Assembly (NCBI GenBank): GCA_944472135.2
Contig: OX235262.1
Span: forward strand, 166,593,509 to 166,657,508
Reading direction: 5' to 3'
Source: Trichobilharzia regenti
Taxonomy: Eukaryota > Platyhelminthes > Trematoda > Strigeidida > Schistosomatidae
Length of the DNA stretch: 64,000 nucleotides
The position numbers and the translations under genes were made by a program. This document shows positions 11,700-24,400 of this stretch, one piece after another; position 1 is the stretch's first letter; every line of letters starts with the position of its first letter. The notes below the pieces were generated by a model. It was not told the DNA's origin. It did no database searches and saw only the letters and a program-made list of their open reading frames with translations.

Positions 11700-11880
11700 G
11701 CTATAGGATGGAGTTTCCTGGGTTCGAATTCCCGTGGATGCGTACTGCTGAAGAGTCCCAAACTAGGATGAAACAGCTATCCAGTACTCCCAGTTGGTTT
11801 TCCAATGGTTCTCTAACTAATGTCAGCTCATGAAATCCTGAAACCAATCAAATCCCTACAAACCAACACTTGAATATCAA
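11700..11880 (+). mobile_element. Partial hammerhead-bearing SINE with intact core
   Basis: A 5'-truncated plus-strand copy starting inside the tRNA-like head (ggttcgaattcc). It contains the best-preserved hammerhead in the window (11,742-11,787) and the usual tail with cagttggttttccaatgg. It lies tail-out next to the minus copy at 11,350-11,665, so the two again form an inverted pair. Confidence 0.7.
11742..11787 (+). ncRNA. Candidate hammerhead ribozyme
   Basis: All hammerhead consensus parts are present in order. Stem I 5' strand is gtactg (11,742-11,747), the core is CTGAAGA (11,748-11,754), and stem II is gtccc/aactaggat (from 11,755). Box GAAA is at 11,770-11,773, stem III is very short, the cleavage triplet ATC ends at 11,781, and the stem I 3' strand is cagtac (11,782-11,787). 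The stem II loop closely resembles the well-studied Schistosoma hammerhead. Self-cleavage after C11,781 would be expected if the RNA is made. The weak stem III suggests low activity as a monomer. Confidence 0.6.
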
Positions 11881-11885
11881 AAAGA

Positions 11886-12088
11886 CTTTTATTTTATTTT
11901 TTTATATTTTTGATTGCAGTTTGATTCCACACCGTAATTTTGGTACAAGTATGGAATTTTCAGCATGGATACCGGTAGCCCGAATTTCGCAGGCCGACAA
12001 TAGATATCAGGTGTCCGTCGGCAGGGGATTGAACCTCGGACCATGTGCATGGTCGGCCAGAGTCCTAACCACTGTGCCACCGACGCAC
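11886..12088 (-). mobile_element. tRNA-headed SINE, family 1, second copy
   Basis: Reverse-strand copy of the SINE at 7,104. The tRNA-like head starts at 12,088 (gtgcgtcggtggcacagtgg) with box B ggttcaatcccc near 12,025, one base off consensus. The body matches, and a T-rich run on the plus strand at 11,886-11,912 is the A-rich tail. Confidence 0.75.
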
Positions 12089-12442
12089 AGATCTGTTAGA
12101 TTCACCTGAAAGTGGGATCTATATGAATAATTCGAGGCAACACGTAGCGGTAAAGTTAAAATATAGCAATCCATGGAATGCGAACGCACTACAGAGCTTG
12201 AAGCGACTAACCAGGAAACCAATGGTTTATATACATAAATGCTACTGTATAGCTAAAGAGGAAGTTGCATTCGCCAAAAAGAGCCTCTTCGCTGGACTAC
12301 TTCTCTTGTTTTTTTTATTAGTATAGGTCTAGTTGCTAAGGCAAGCAATATTTTGGTAGTGTTAATTTTTGTGCAGCTTGAACGTTGAGATTCAAGAGAT
12401 AAGAAACCTCGTTTCAGATATGTCTATACCTACCACTGGGGT

Positions 12443-12860
12443 GTCAGTACCAATTCATTACTTTCCAGTCACTTCTGCGACACGCTTATTACCACCCACC
12501 CACAATAAAATTATATATGTAGTTGTGGTGAGAGCAGGCTGCTAGCCAAATTAGTAGACAATTATTTACGCCAATGTTTATGACCCAAATATTGGTCGTG
12601 AGAAAATATGAACAAGACTGATTCAACAACCAATCACAGCAGACTTTACGTAGACAGACACACTTAACATATAGATGATCTGACATTCAAGAAACAGTCA
12701 CAAAGAGATGCAAGGTCAACTTTCTGTGAGAAACAACCAATCAGAAGACTGCGTTTTTCTACTAACAATAATCCATAATAATGTACATGGAAATATATAA
12801 ATACGTGTTGATTTCCCTAATAAACGATCTGTTGCCTGGCCCTTGTCTTCTTTTGTTACA
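12443..12860 (+). repeat. Possible solo LTR
   Basis: Starts tgtcag and ends tgttaca. It contains a TATA-like box (atataaata, about 12,796) and an AATAAA about 25 bp later, an arrangement typical of Gypsy-type LTRs in schistosomes. No flanking 5-bp duplication is visible and no second copy lies in the window, so the limits are uncertain. Confidence 0.25.
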
Positions 12861-13295
12861 TAGTTTCTGTGGGTTTAGCGTAAAATCCACACTAATCAAG
12901 ATATCACGTCATAAAAGCTACTAAAAACATCTCATACAATTATAAAAGGAGTTCACAGACTGAACCACTTCATTCTCTATCCATGCAGGATACTCTAATT
13001 AAAGATGGAGTATAAAGTACATACGAATAGAATTTAGAAGACAATTCATCTTATAAGATATATATAACAGTTCGTTAAGACTACTTTTCTGTTTTCTTCG
13101 TCCACATGCTCCCCAAGTAAAGTACAGTATTGTGGGCATTATTTTCGAAAGTATAACTTTGCTAGAAAAATGTTCCATTCATCTTATTAATTTTCTAAGG
13201 ATGTTTGATCTTCTACAATAAGACTCTCAGCAGAGCTCGTGATCCCTAATACAACCAATCATCTGGAGTTATATTGATATAAGTATAAAACTTGG

Positions 13296-14110
13296 GCACT
13301 GTGGTAGAGTATAACTCCATTATAGATAAGATTTTATTTTGATAAATCACACTGTGTTATACAGTAATATTAACTGATGATGTTTCGAGCACAAACTATT
13401 GCTCATAATAATATCAAGTTACTCATACAACTTTTTGCAATGACTGTGAGGTCAATCACATAGGTCAAACTACTAGGTCGGGGGTAGTCAGATTATCAGA
13501 AGTTACCTAAGGTAAGAATGGCTGACCCTGAAAAGATGAGTAATTTAGAAAAAATCTCAACAATTGCAATACATGCATTAACAAACCACACAATAGAATG
13601 GGATAGGGTTAAAATTCTAAAAAGTAATATAGGTAGGTGGAGAGAGAGGTTGATTACTGAATCCTGGTTCATCGAGTCTACACCCAACACATGCAACAGA
13701 AATGACTCAATGCAAATACCAGAAATATGGAAGATATTATTACCACCAGTCAGTCAAATCAGAGGAGGATAATAAATAATCCTAAAATTCTATTTTAATT
13801 CACGTACATTATAACATTCTAACAAATAACTTATTATAACTAGAAAAACACTCGTCTTATTTCCCATCTGATTGTAATCGGTCAATAACACTCATATTGC
13901 TATTTCTGAATGTACATTATCCTATATTGATTTTTAGTCACATATCTAGTCAACTCCACACATGTATATAAATGAAGGAGAAAAGTTGTGTAACTTGATA
14001 TGATTATGAGCAATAGTTTATGCTCGAAACGTCATCAGTTAATATTACTGCACAGCACTGTGATTTATAAAAATAAAGTCTTATCCATAATCTGGAGTCC
14101 TAGTCAGAAG
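13296..14110. mobile_element. Second Penelope-like family, inverted remnant
   Basis: The tail sequence with cgaaacgtcatcag occurs at 13,310-13,400 on the minus strand and at 13,995-14,110 on the plus strand. Between them, on the plus strand, is the C-terminal part of a Penelope-like polyprotein. The inverted terminal arrangement parallels the other Penelope copies here, but the sequence family is different. I saw no clear target duplication. Confidence 0.65.
13420..13772 (+). pseudogene. Penelope-like GIY-YIG domain remnant
   Basis: Translation from about 13,423 gives FCNDCEVNHIGQTTRS, which resembles the second half of a GIY-YIG nuclease (C-x2-C and an IGQT-R motif). After a break at a TAA near 13,506, the frame 13,518-13,772 continues with ALTNHTIEWDRVKIL and a C-terminal W-x2-RLITE-like part, as in GIY-YIG proteins of Penelope type. 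The RT part is missing. Dead copy. Confidence 0.6.
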
Positions 14111-14184
14111 TTTCCACCAGTGGAGTCTGTCCACCAAATCAGGTAAGAGAACACTTACTTGCCGATTATATTGACTAGCAACTG

Positions 14185-14400
14185 CGCTGTATATCCCGAA
14201 TTGGCAGAAGTTGGAATTCATGGGCTACGTCCCACTGGATCGAGTCCCAGTGGGTAAATGATCCGTGAGCTCGCCTTGTAACCAGAGGGTATTGTATTGG
14301 CTTCGAATCCCAACCTTGGGAGAAACAGCTCCCCAGTACTCACTGGTTTTCAAACGGTCCTCTATCTAAATGTCAATTAGCAATAATATCCACAAAATCC
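14185..14400 (+). mobile_element. Degenerate hammerhead-SINE copy
   Basis: Contains the family signature from gaattggcagaagttgg through the tRNA-like head (cgccttgtaaccaga) to ccagtactcactgg. The hammerhead core is deleted between the head and stem I, so this copy is inert. Confidence 0.55.
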
Positions 14401-14466
14401 AAAGACTAGATGCGAAATCCTACTGAAACGGATCTCATTTTTTCGAGACTGTGCTAAATACGTGAG

Positions 14467-14469
<3 letters not shown>

Positions 14470-14533
<64 letters not shown>
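14470..14533. repeat. (TA)n microsatellite
   Basis: About 64 bp of perfect alternating TA. Confidence 0.95.
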
Positions 14534-14536
<3 letters not shown>

Positions 14537-15492
14537 AATCAATACTACCAACTGAATTGTGACAAGCAGACTAAATAATACTAAACTACCGCAGAATAGT
14601 TGTTAATTTTGTTTCCCATTATTACCAAGATATTTCCCATATATACACGTTTAGGATGAAAATGCAATCTCACACCCAACTAACTAACTTTCACAGCCGG
14701 CCGATATTACATTCCACAATACATTGAAGAGGTGAGTCAAAGACAAATGTAGTACAAATCTTCAAAATTAGTTTGTTTATTTTTATTGACAGAAACCTAA
14801 CATTATTATTATTATTGTGTGGAAGATGACTAACTTTTTCTGAAAAACCATTCAAAATTCAAGACCCCCGCCCCAGCAACAACACATTTTAAAAAAGAAA
14901 GAAAAGAGAAAGATACAATTACATATTAGGAAGTTGACCTAGAAACAAAAAGGAATGAGACCATTTCATTAGCATTGAATAAACAAGAATATGTTCATAT
15001 ATTAGTGCACTCTCTGAGAATGCAACAGCGTCGTCATCATTCATTCATTTGGAGATGAACATCTTTTACATCATTTTACAAGTCGGCGTCAGTATTAATA
15101 ATTTACAGTATAGTATGTACAGAGTAGAAACAGCCTAACTGTTGAATTAATTACCACTGACCACAATTAGCGACAACAAAAAATAATAGTAAATAAATAT
15201 TACAAGTTACGTCGAGTTTTGTGATGCATAGAGAAAGACTAGAAATTATATATTATATAAGTGAAGTGAGAGCATTGAAAAAATTTGCACAAAAAAAAAA
15301 GAAAAACAACCCACTTTATATAAGTGAAGAAATGCTTTATAAAAAAAAGCATTGAAAGACATCGGTGTATGGTTGGTTGGTTGTTTATATTTCACAGTAT
15401 GTAAAACATAGTTTTGGTTTGTTCTGATGATGATATGCATTAAAATATATCCTCCCCCACCCCCACATCATGAGGTGTGTACACACAGCATC
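14534..15492. other. 3' flank of the MKK7-like gene
   Basis: No separate gene seen. It lies directly downstream of the stop codon of the kinase gene and probably contains its 3' untranslated region. On the minus strand a polyadenylation-like AATAAA is present near 14,775, which would give a ~700-nt 3' UTR; this is inference. Confidence 0.4.
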
Positions 15493-18400
15493 TCATAATT
15501 CTGTTTCAAAGGATAACCAATTTCGTGATTTAGGCGGTTGTGATATTGATCGGTAGGTCAGTTTAGGAGGATGTTTACCTCCTCCGTTACTTTTTAGGGG
15601 AATATCCTTTGACACGGCAGTGTTAAGTACAGATAATGAAGGATTTTGTCTAGGACATCGTGCACGTGATTCTTTCGACATTATTTGACTTGTAGATGAT
15701 GATGGTGGAGGTAATAAAGGTAAACGTGATGATATTAAACCAGAATGATAATAAGGTGGACTTAGCACAACTTTATTAGATGCAGATGAACATTGTTGTA
15801 GATAGTTTTGTTTTGGGACAGGATGAGTATTTAAGCGTTGACACATTCTACCTGAAAGGAATGGTGATACATCGCGAGTAGGCAAAGAATTATTAACTAC
15901 TGAGTTAACACTTGATGTGGTAAAAGAGGATGCCAGATTCCTTCCAAGTGTACCAGCATTTTCTCTGGTCATCCATGATGTATTATTAGACACTTCGATA
16001 GGATTGTTAGACTCCAGACTGTTGTCATAATAATAATAGAAATAATGATGATGATATTGTTGTGGAGATGTACTTTTACCGATAACACCATCACAGTTCG
16101 ACTGCTGCAAAGGTGAAGCAGTACTGGGAATTATCGGAGAACGACGTGTAGGCGTAATATTACCATTTTGTACACAAACGGAAGTTTGATCAGACTGTGG
16201 ATTTCGACTAATAGATGTTGGTTTCACCAACCATCTCTGAGCGGGAGAACGTTGCAGCTGAGCACCGACAGAAGAAGAACGCGTTTGACCAGCTACTTTT
16301 CGTTTATTAGTATCTTCACACTTGGTACGACTAGATCCCAATGCAATTTCAGGAAAATCGAAGGGTTTAGCTCTTTTTTCATGATCAACCCCTGAAGAAA
16401 CTATTTGCTTTGAATTCTTATACTTTTCACTAGGGCTACTACTAGCATCTAGACTATTAGCGCCTACAACACTAGGTTCGAATTTCTCAATAAGGGATGA
16501 CAACGGACTATGCGTTAAAGTTTCCATAACAGGATGAGATGTATTAATATGAGTTGTTCTGGAGGATAAAGACAGAGTGCTCCATTGATCAGATCCCAGC
16601 ACTGACTGTGGAGTCTTCTGACAAACAGGGTGATTGGGTAGTGGGTCTGAGACGATTGGACGGACTGGTATCTTAGAGCAATCAACATTATTTTCTGGTG
16701 TACTGAGAGAATATTTATCAGATTTATTGACTCGGACAACACAAGCAGGTTTACAGCGTTGAACCGTCGGTAGAGGAGGCATTCCATTAACATTCCTATT
16801 AGACACTACCACATCAAGAACTTGAGTGGAACTTGGTGGTCGACTATCGCTTCCAAGAGACCCTGGAGAACTATCAGAACCAGCAGACCCATAACCCGAT
16901 GAAGTCTGAGACAGGAACTTATTAGCCTTGCTTTCTAGTAAGTGAATAAAATTTCCTGAGCTTTGTTCCATCATTGTGTTTTGACTATTAGGAGAAGTGG
17001 TGATAATCGATTTGGCGGGAAACTGTTCAGTACTGATTGTCGATGAAGTAGTAGTTGGAACAGTTCCATTTTCAAACTGACTAAAATTTATCGACGGTTT
17101 ATCAACAATAAATTGTGAATGAATATCAGCATTTGTATTCACCATAGGTGCTGCAACTAAAGTAACATCTATTTCATTTGGCCTGTTTATTTCTTCCCTG
17201 GAGGCTTTCCTCGACTCACAAAATTCATTCAACGACATACTACTCAATCCTCGGGAGACATCTGGGCTAAGAGTAGTTAAGGAATCAGGAGATTCAGGTG
17301 TATCTGTTAGATTGTTGGTAGCTGACATAATGCTTGTTGGAGTTTTGCGATCCCAAATGCTATTTGTATTTGTCTCATCCGTATGATGTAGATGTGGCAA
17401 CGGAAGTGCTTTGAGCCATTCTAACACATGATGTGGTTCTCTGTTATATCGAACAAAAAATTCTGTACTCATTAATGAGCGATATTTCGGACGCTGAGTG
17501 TGATCCTTTGTCAAACTGCAATTAAAAGTGAAAATAATGAAGTATAAAATTATGTTGAGATTTTTTTAAAAGCATTCCTTAGTTGTCATCAACACAAAAA
17601 TTAACCTAGTCAGTTTAAAACTTTCTCTAATTGTTCTTAATTAGCATATTTTTGTAATTAATTGAATTTATGAATGGAACTAAGCTTGTGAAACACTATT
17701 CAGGAAAGACAGTGTGAAAAATTACACAGAAAATCGCTAATCTATTGGAATTTTAATTTTACTCTTAGAAAGCATAAAGAATCAATGTTTCACAAGCAAA
17801 CAAAATCCTGAAGACGAGCGATCATATTAAGTACAGTGTTCGCAAAAACGTCTCACGCAGGATATCGTCCGTTCGTAATCTTTGACTGACCGACTGACTG
17901 GATTCAACATAGCAATAGGGTTTTACTGGGTATGGAAAATAACGAAGACTGAGTACATCGGCACCAGTGAGGACGATTTTGAGCTACGTCACCAATTATT
18001 TCCAGCTACTGGTTCTTAGAATCATGGGGACCACAACCAAGCAATCTACACCTGTCTACTCGACTGACTCGACTAGCTGTTAAAGATTTCATAGACTGAT
18101 TGTAAGTTTTGGTTTGACCACTGCTAGCTCTTTTTCAGTCTAATCCTATGTCAGCTAACATTGCCTGTTGATGTAGGCGATGTGCAATCTTTATGTTTAC
18201 ATATTACGCAGACTTTTATCAACAGCAGCCTTCGCTCCATATTGATGATGAAATGGTCGGCCAGAAAGAAGTAGCAACAAGAAGCTGTAGTAGTGAACCA
18301 ACCAAGAATCAATTGCACAACAAATGTACCGAAGGAAACGGAGATGGATTAGGCGCACTCTGAGGAGATGGCTGAATGACATCTCGCGCTAGGTCATCGC

Positions 18401-21400
18401 TCGAGTGGTCTATCTGCCTGTTTTCGACATAGGACTTTGCACCGATATGCGGCAGTTCAAGTCGCTACACTCCCTCCTTGTAACACACAAAGCAAAAGAA
18501 GAAAGTAGAAGTAATGCACAAAAGAGACAGTAAGCAGAGGTGTGAGACAAAGGAATAGTAGTAACAAAGAACGGTATAGTTTCATTTGAAATCATAAGTC
18601 ACAAGGAGTGGATGCATCTGCGCCATTGAGAACGATTTTGAGTCATAACACTGATTGTTTCTAACTGTCATTGGTTTTTACCGTCCCGTGAACCCCAACC
18701 AGGAAGCCAGTCCACACCTTCCTACGTGACTGGCTTAAACTAACTATTATGGATTTCATTGACTGGTGCCATTCTATAAGGGTATAGTACAGGCTTTCAA
18801 AATAATCAATACACGACGAAAGTCATGGTTATTTTGGTTCAAAGAAGCTATTACTATAAAAAGACTTAGACCGAACTTCTATATACACAAAAAACAGCGT
18901 GACTGATCTCACTAAATGCACTGGTAACCGTAATCATTCTACCTACGTGCTTTTGTATTTTGTACTGTTGCATAAGATTCCACTAAGTTTTGGTTTTGAT
19001 TCTCAACTACTGAGTTGGATTCACAATTAAATTTCCAAATCTACTAAATTATTTTGTCTATCTTATAATTTTACTTTACTATTCACTCCCACCCTACTGA
19101 ACTCTCCATCATAATATGCATAAATTCCATCTGTTGCTCTGTCTTGTATTTTGTATCTAATCCTTCATTATTTCTAAGCGAAATCTGAACTCTTTTACCT
19201 TTGTCTAACTATACTATAAATAGTTACTCTTTTAACACTGAATAATTCGTCTAATTACATCATTTTTGTAATTACGTTGCTTACACTTTCTATCTATAAC
19301 TTGAAGCCACTGTAAAAAGTATGTTCAGAAATTCTGTTTACGATGTACACAATGGAACAGAATCCACGAAATAAAACGGCCTCGTATTATCCTTCAAATA
19401 TGTTCGTTTTTTAATTTATTCACACTAATAAAGGCAACCGGGTGTTTGAAGTAGGGATACTGTTGAATACTAACACATTTCAATAAGTAGTAGCCTAGTA
19501 GTTAAATCCAGTTCTTTGCATTCCAACTTGACTCTAGCAGAATAATACGCACTAAATTCATGCAAAACTTTGCGAAGAAAAAGCACAGAAAATAAGGGAA
19601 GAGAAATGCAGTAATACAACTGAACATCAGTGAAATAACTAAACTTTTAAATTGTCCTTTCGAAGTTAACCATTTCACATTCAAAGAAAAATTGCATGAA
19701 CAAAACAAGAAGGATTAAAATGAGTTTACACATCGTAACCATCCTAATGATACGTAAACTCCAAAAAATGTTTTTTTTTCTCAATCACAAATCTGAATAA
19801 GACACGTCGACGGCCAATTTGTAATCAAAACATGATATGAATTACACTTACGTAGATGCACGTAACAATACAACTCCAATATCAAATTTAATTTAGAAAC
19901 GAAACCAGATAAGATTGAATTACTTTTCTAATATTACTTAGTTGTCAATAAAGACAAACAGCTAAACGTGAAGTTTTTCAGAAAAATATTGCACTCCAAA
20001 CGACATTTAGATTTTCACACATCACACACCTAATAAGTACGAAGATTCACTTCACCTTCAGTTTTTAACGCGGAGGACACACATTTATTACTGACATGAA
20101 AAACTGAAGGAACTACGAAATGTGACTGAAATCCCTCAGTTGAATAGCTACCTAGGAAGCTTCGTCTGTGGAATATAAAGTACCACAAAATGCGTCTGAA
20201 AGAATACACTAAAATAAAGGGTTACGACAGTCATTATTCTACACAAGTCACTTTCAATGAGATCAAAGAAGGAGGTTCATAATAAGTGCAATACTAGAGT
20301 CTTTTAGAACAGCAAACAATTCACAGGACACCTTAGCTAATTTGGAGCATCGAGTTCCACAGTACTTACCGCCTAACATCAAACAGAGTATATAGATACG
20401 AAAATCTTTGTAATCGAAGGATATCAATCAGACATACAAGAAACTTAATAGAACACAAAATGCTGTCAATGTTTGCAGCTATAGTTCTAAATGCCATATT
20501 AGCCGATTGCAAAACCGACTAAGGTAGAGCTGAAACTGTTCAATAAAGGGTTCATAAAGCATAAAGAACACTTCATAGCAGAATCTTTTCACGTAAAATG
20601 AAATCAAAATTGCCTCATACCAAAAGATCCGTAGAAAACAACTTATGGGAGTTTCAATTTTCCTCCACAAACTGAGTTTATCAATACATGTGAGATACGA
20701 ACTACCCCCACATATACATTTGAGAGTACAAATTTTACATTTGACACACACACATGCACGTATTCGTTATTTTCTTAGTTATTTGATAAGACCCTCAAGA
20801 AACTCTGCCAGATTACGATAAATAAAATTAGATGTCTAGAATACCCGATTCCCTATTGCTTTGATAAACCTATTAGGGTTAAATAAGCAGATGTCAATAA
20901 AAATAATATTTTGTTTTTATTTGTAGGGAAATGTACACCTCAGAGAGGAGAATATATATAATTTCTCTACAAACCACTTGAGTTTAAACTTAGGATACCC
21001 ACATGCGACGTTACCTTTCCAGATGGGATATGACCTTTTTAAGACTTCCCAGCTATAATTCATTTGCATAGATTTTCCAACTACGCTTTACATAAGGTTC
21101 CTAGTGAGTCTAATACCTATGTTCCTAATTTAAGAATTCGGTTTCTATACCTTATTGAGAAATGCATTTTTGTGAACAGTAATAATAATGACAGTAATAC
21201 TGCGTGTTAAGTGAAGACATGGAATCTCCAACATCCTACCACGCAGAATTTCAGTCCTTCATATCCTTCAGGTGGAAAAAGCATTCAGCCTACGAAGCAA
21301 TGGAAGCTTTTTGTAACCAAACTAGGCAGCTCCAGAATCAAAACCGTGTAATATAATGTCTTACATAATATCTAACAACATTCCAAGAGTCTATTTCCAA

Positions 21401-24400
21401 ACTTTCCTTGGTGGTTATAACACCAGTCAGATGACCACATCATCTTTGTATCCTGGCTTGAGTAGATGTCCTCTGGGTACAAAACCAATTTGTAAGAAGT
21501 TAAACAGTCATCTTCATCAAAATCACAGAGTTAAACAGTGACAGACAATTCCTAACATTATAGTCTCATTAAGTGAATCGCCTTTCTCATCTAATACTGC
21601 GGCTAAACTAAATATTATTTACCATTATGCTCCACCTAGAACGAATAACTGAAAGAAGACACATAAGAACAAAGAGTTACTATCTTTTTACATTCCCTAC
21701 TTTTGGAAATTGTCTTAAAGCTTTACAGTAAGACGACTGACTGACTGGTTTCAACATAGAACTTTGTACTGATGTGTAGCAGTTCAAGTCGCCACACTCC
21801 ACAGTAGGGTGAAGCCAATGCAGTGCAAAAGACGCTTTTAGATGGGTGCCTGGAAGTTTCATAGTGACAGAGATTAGGTACATTGGCAAGTCTTTTATAT
21901 TCGTTCTGGGCTTCCATCAGCAACTGGTTCATTGGGGGTTATTACAACATCCTTAATAATTTAGGTAACGAATGTATTCAGCCACTTTACTCCCTATCCT
22001 AGAAGTAGGATTCAGCTTGACAGGAATGATCTTTGCTCCGTATTCTGAACATTACATTTCCCTAATGTCTTCCCTCAAGCTCTTTTCTTGATAGCTCATC
22101 AACGCAGAAGATGACTATCAGTAAGCTTTTAGATGACCGTATAAGTCCAAATAGGGTACTTTGATTACAAACTTTTGCACACAATCAGACTTCGCGATTC
22201 CTCCCAATAAAGAGAACCTCCCTGCTTAATTTCATTATAAATATATTAATGGAGATCATCCAAACAGACTTCGATATGTCACCACGGGAAAGCTGCGCTA
22301 ATCTATAATAGGTAGGTGACAGAATCTCAACTCGGACAGAAAATACTCCTGAGACTTGGTCAATTTACACCAGTATAAACGTAACATCATCCTATCGAAC
22401 AAAGAACGTGTGTATTGTGCAACAGTTCTCACTATCTTCCTTTATAGTTGAGACATGGCTATTAAAAGTGGATGGAAAAGCTATTTGTCTTTAACCACAG
22501 ATGTTTGCGTTCTACCTACCATTTTATATGGTCTAACATGATAAGTAATACTGAGATTAGAAGTAAAGCATATCAACCAATGAGGTGGTCAAGTTAAAGA
22601 ATTGCGATCCGCGAGTACAAACGCACCGATGACCATGAACGCATACCGTTAGTTGGATAACTGGACCTACTAATGCTATAGAGCCGCTATGGACGCTATG
22701 CACTAATTGAGATGCAAATTTCATCCATCTCATTCTCAATACTGTTTAGATAGCGGGTCGATAGCTCGTTGCGGCTAGGGTTGGGGTATTTTATTCTTAC
22801 TATGTTATTTTCTAGTAAATAAACTGCATTTTCATTTGAAAAAACACCATTCTGATTGGCTACTTCAAGGTAAGTCGTGAGTTCGCATCCCTTGGACCGC
22901 CATTCTCTAACTTTTCCGATCAGGTTTTACAGACAAATCGATTGAGACGGCTAGGATACGTGATGCGTATGCCCAACCACCACAATGTTAGCTAACATGA
23001 GATGGGGCTGAAAGGAATTAGGGATGATGAAAGGGAAATCCGGCATCGAAGCATGAAAATTCTGAGCCATATAGGAAGGTGTAGACCGTTTAGTCGAGGT
23101 CCTCAGAATACTAAGAAACGATTGATGATATAGCTCAAAAAAGTTCTTAGTATCGCAGATTCATTTGCCCTCTTTAACCTCCGAGATCCACGAAACCTTC
23201 ATGTCTTTTCATGCTACTATTCTTTTCCCTCCACATTTTAAGTATTATATAGTTCCTTTGACTCTGTTATGTCTATCTTCGTACGCTACAAGGAATGTGG
23301 CAACTTAAAATAGTGCACTCTCCTGCGGATTTCTATGTTGAAACCCAGTCCGTCAGTCGGGTGAATTACGTTGGAAAACAGACAGCTTTCGCAAATATGG
23401 TTTAGGTTACAAGAACAGTTTTAACTTCCTGTTCAACCTGAGATTGCATGATGGGTAAATGCAGAATACTTAAAACATCTAGAAATACATGGTCTGTAAA
23501 CTATACTGAGTTATATTAAATGGTTGATGCTATCCACTAAGATTACGATAGTAAGCGGAAATCCGTCGATTACTAATTCGAATATGGTCTAGCGAAAAAT
23601 ATGCAATACGACATCTGAACCCGAAAAATAGTGACCGCTACACTGTCTTAAATTAACTTTTACTCTTTAAAATCTACTGTCCAGACTAAATAAACACAGC
23701 TAAGGTATTACTCAAAAGCCAGACAACTTACCACAACTCCACAAACTGCCGAAACGCTTGTGTGAAGGGTATATGATGCGGCAACGACGGTGGTGGGTCA
23801 GAGATGATTTTCGTCATAATAGCAAACTCAATCTGAGTTCCAGTATACGGGAAAGATCCCGTCGCCAGCTCTAACAGTGATATACCAAGTGACCATATGT
23901 CCGCACGAACATCATACGTTGAATTGTTTAGACGCTCCGGGGCCATGTATCCAGTACACCCTGGTTGTCTTGAACGAGCGATTGAATCTTTGAGTATTCC
24001 ACTTATTCCAAAATCACATAGTTTGATCACACCTTGATAACTCAAAAGCATATTAGATGGCTTAACGTCTAAAACTTAGTGGAAATTTATTATTACCTCT
24101 GTGCATTACATTGTGCTTCCTCTTCAAATAGTCTAGAGCAGTAGTGATCTTTAGAAGGATTAAAGTAGTCAACCAAACTTACGGCTACAGTCACTTTCCC
24201 CAATACTTTCTCAGGAAATGGACGATGCAAATCGTGGTATAGCTTGTCCAAGCAAGTTGACATAACCTCCATACATATCCAAACATCACCCTGAGGCATG
24301 ACAAAAGAAAAATCAACTTACTCCAGAAAAAAATATCCCATAGCATTCGACAATGTGAGCACAATCAAAACTTTTGGTAACAATGTTTAGGTCCATCATA

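Noticed and set aside
13518..13772. Possible host gene starting MADPEKMSN
   Set aside because: Continuous with the upstream GIY-YIG remnant in alignment terms and flanked by Penelope tails, so it is element debris.
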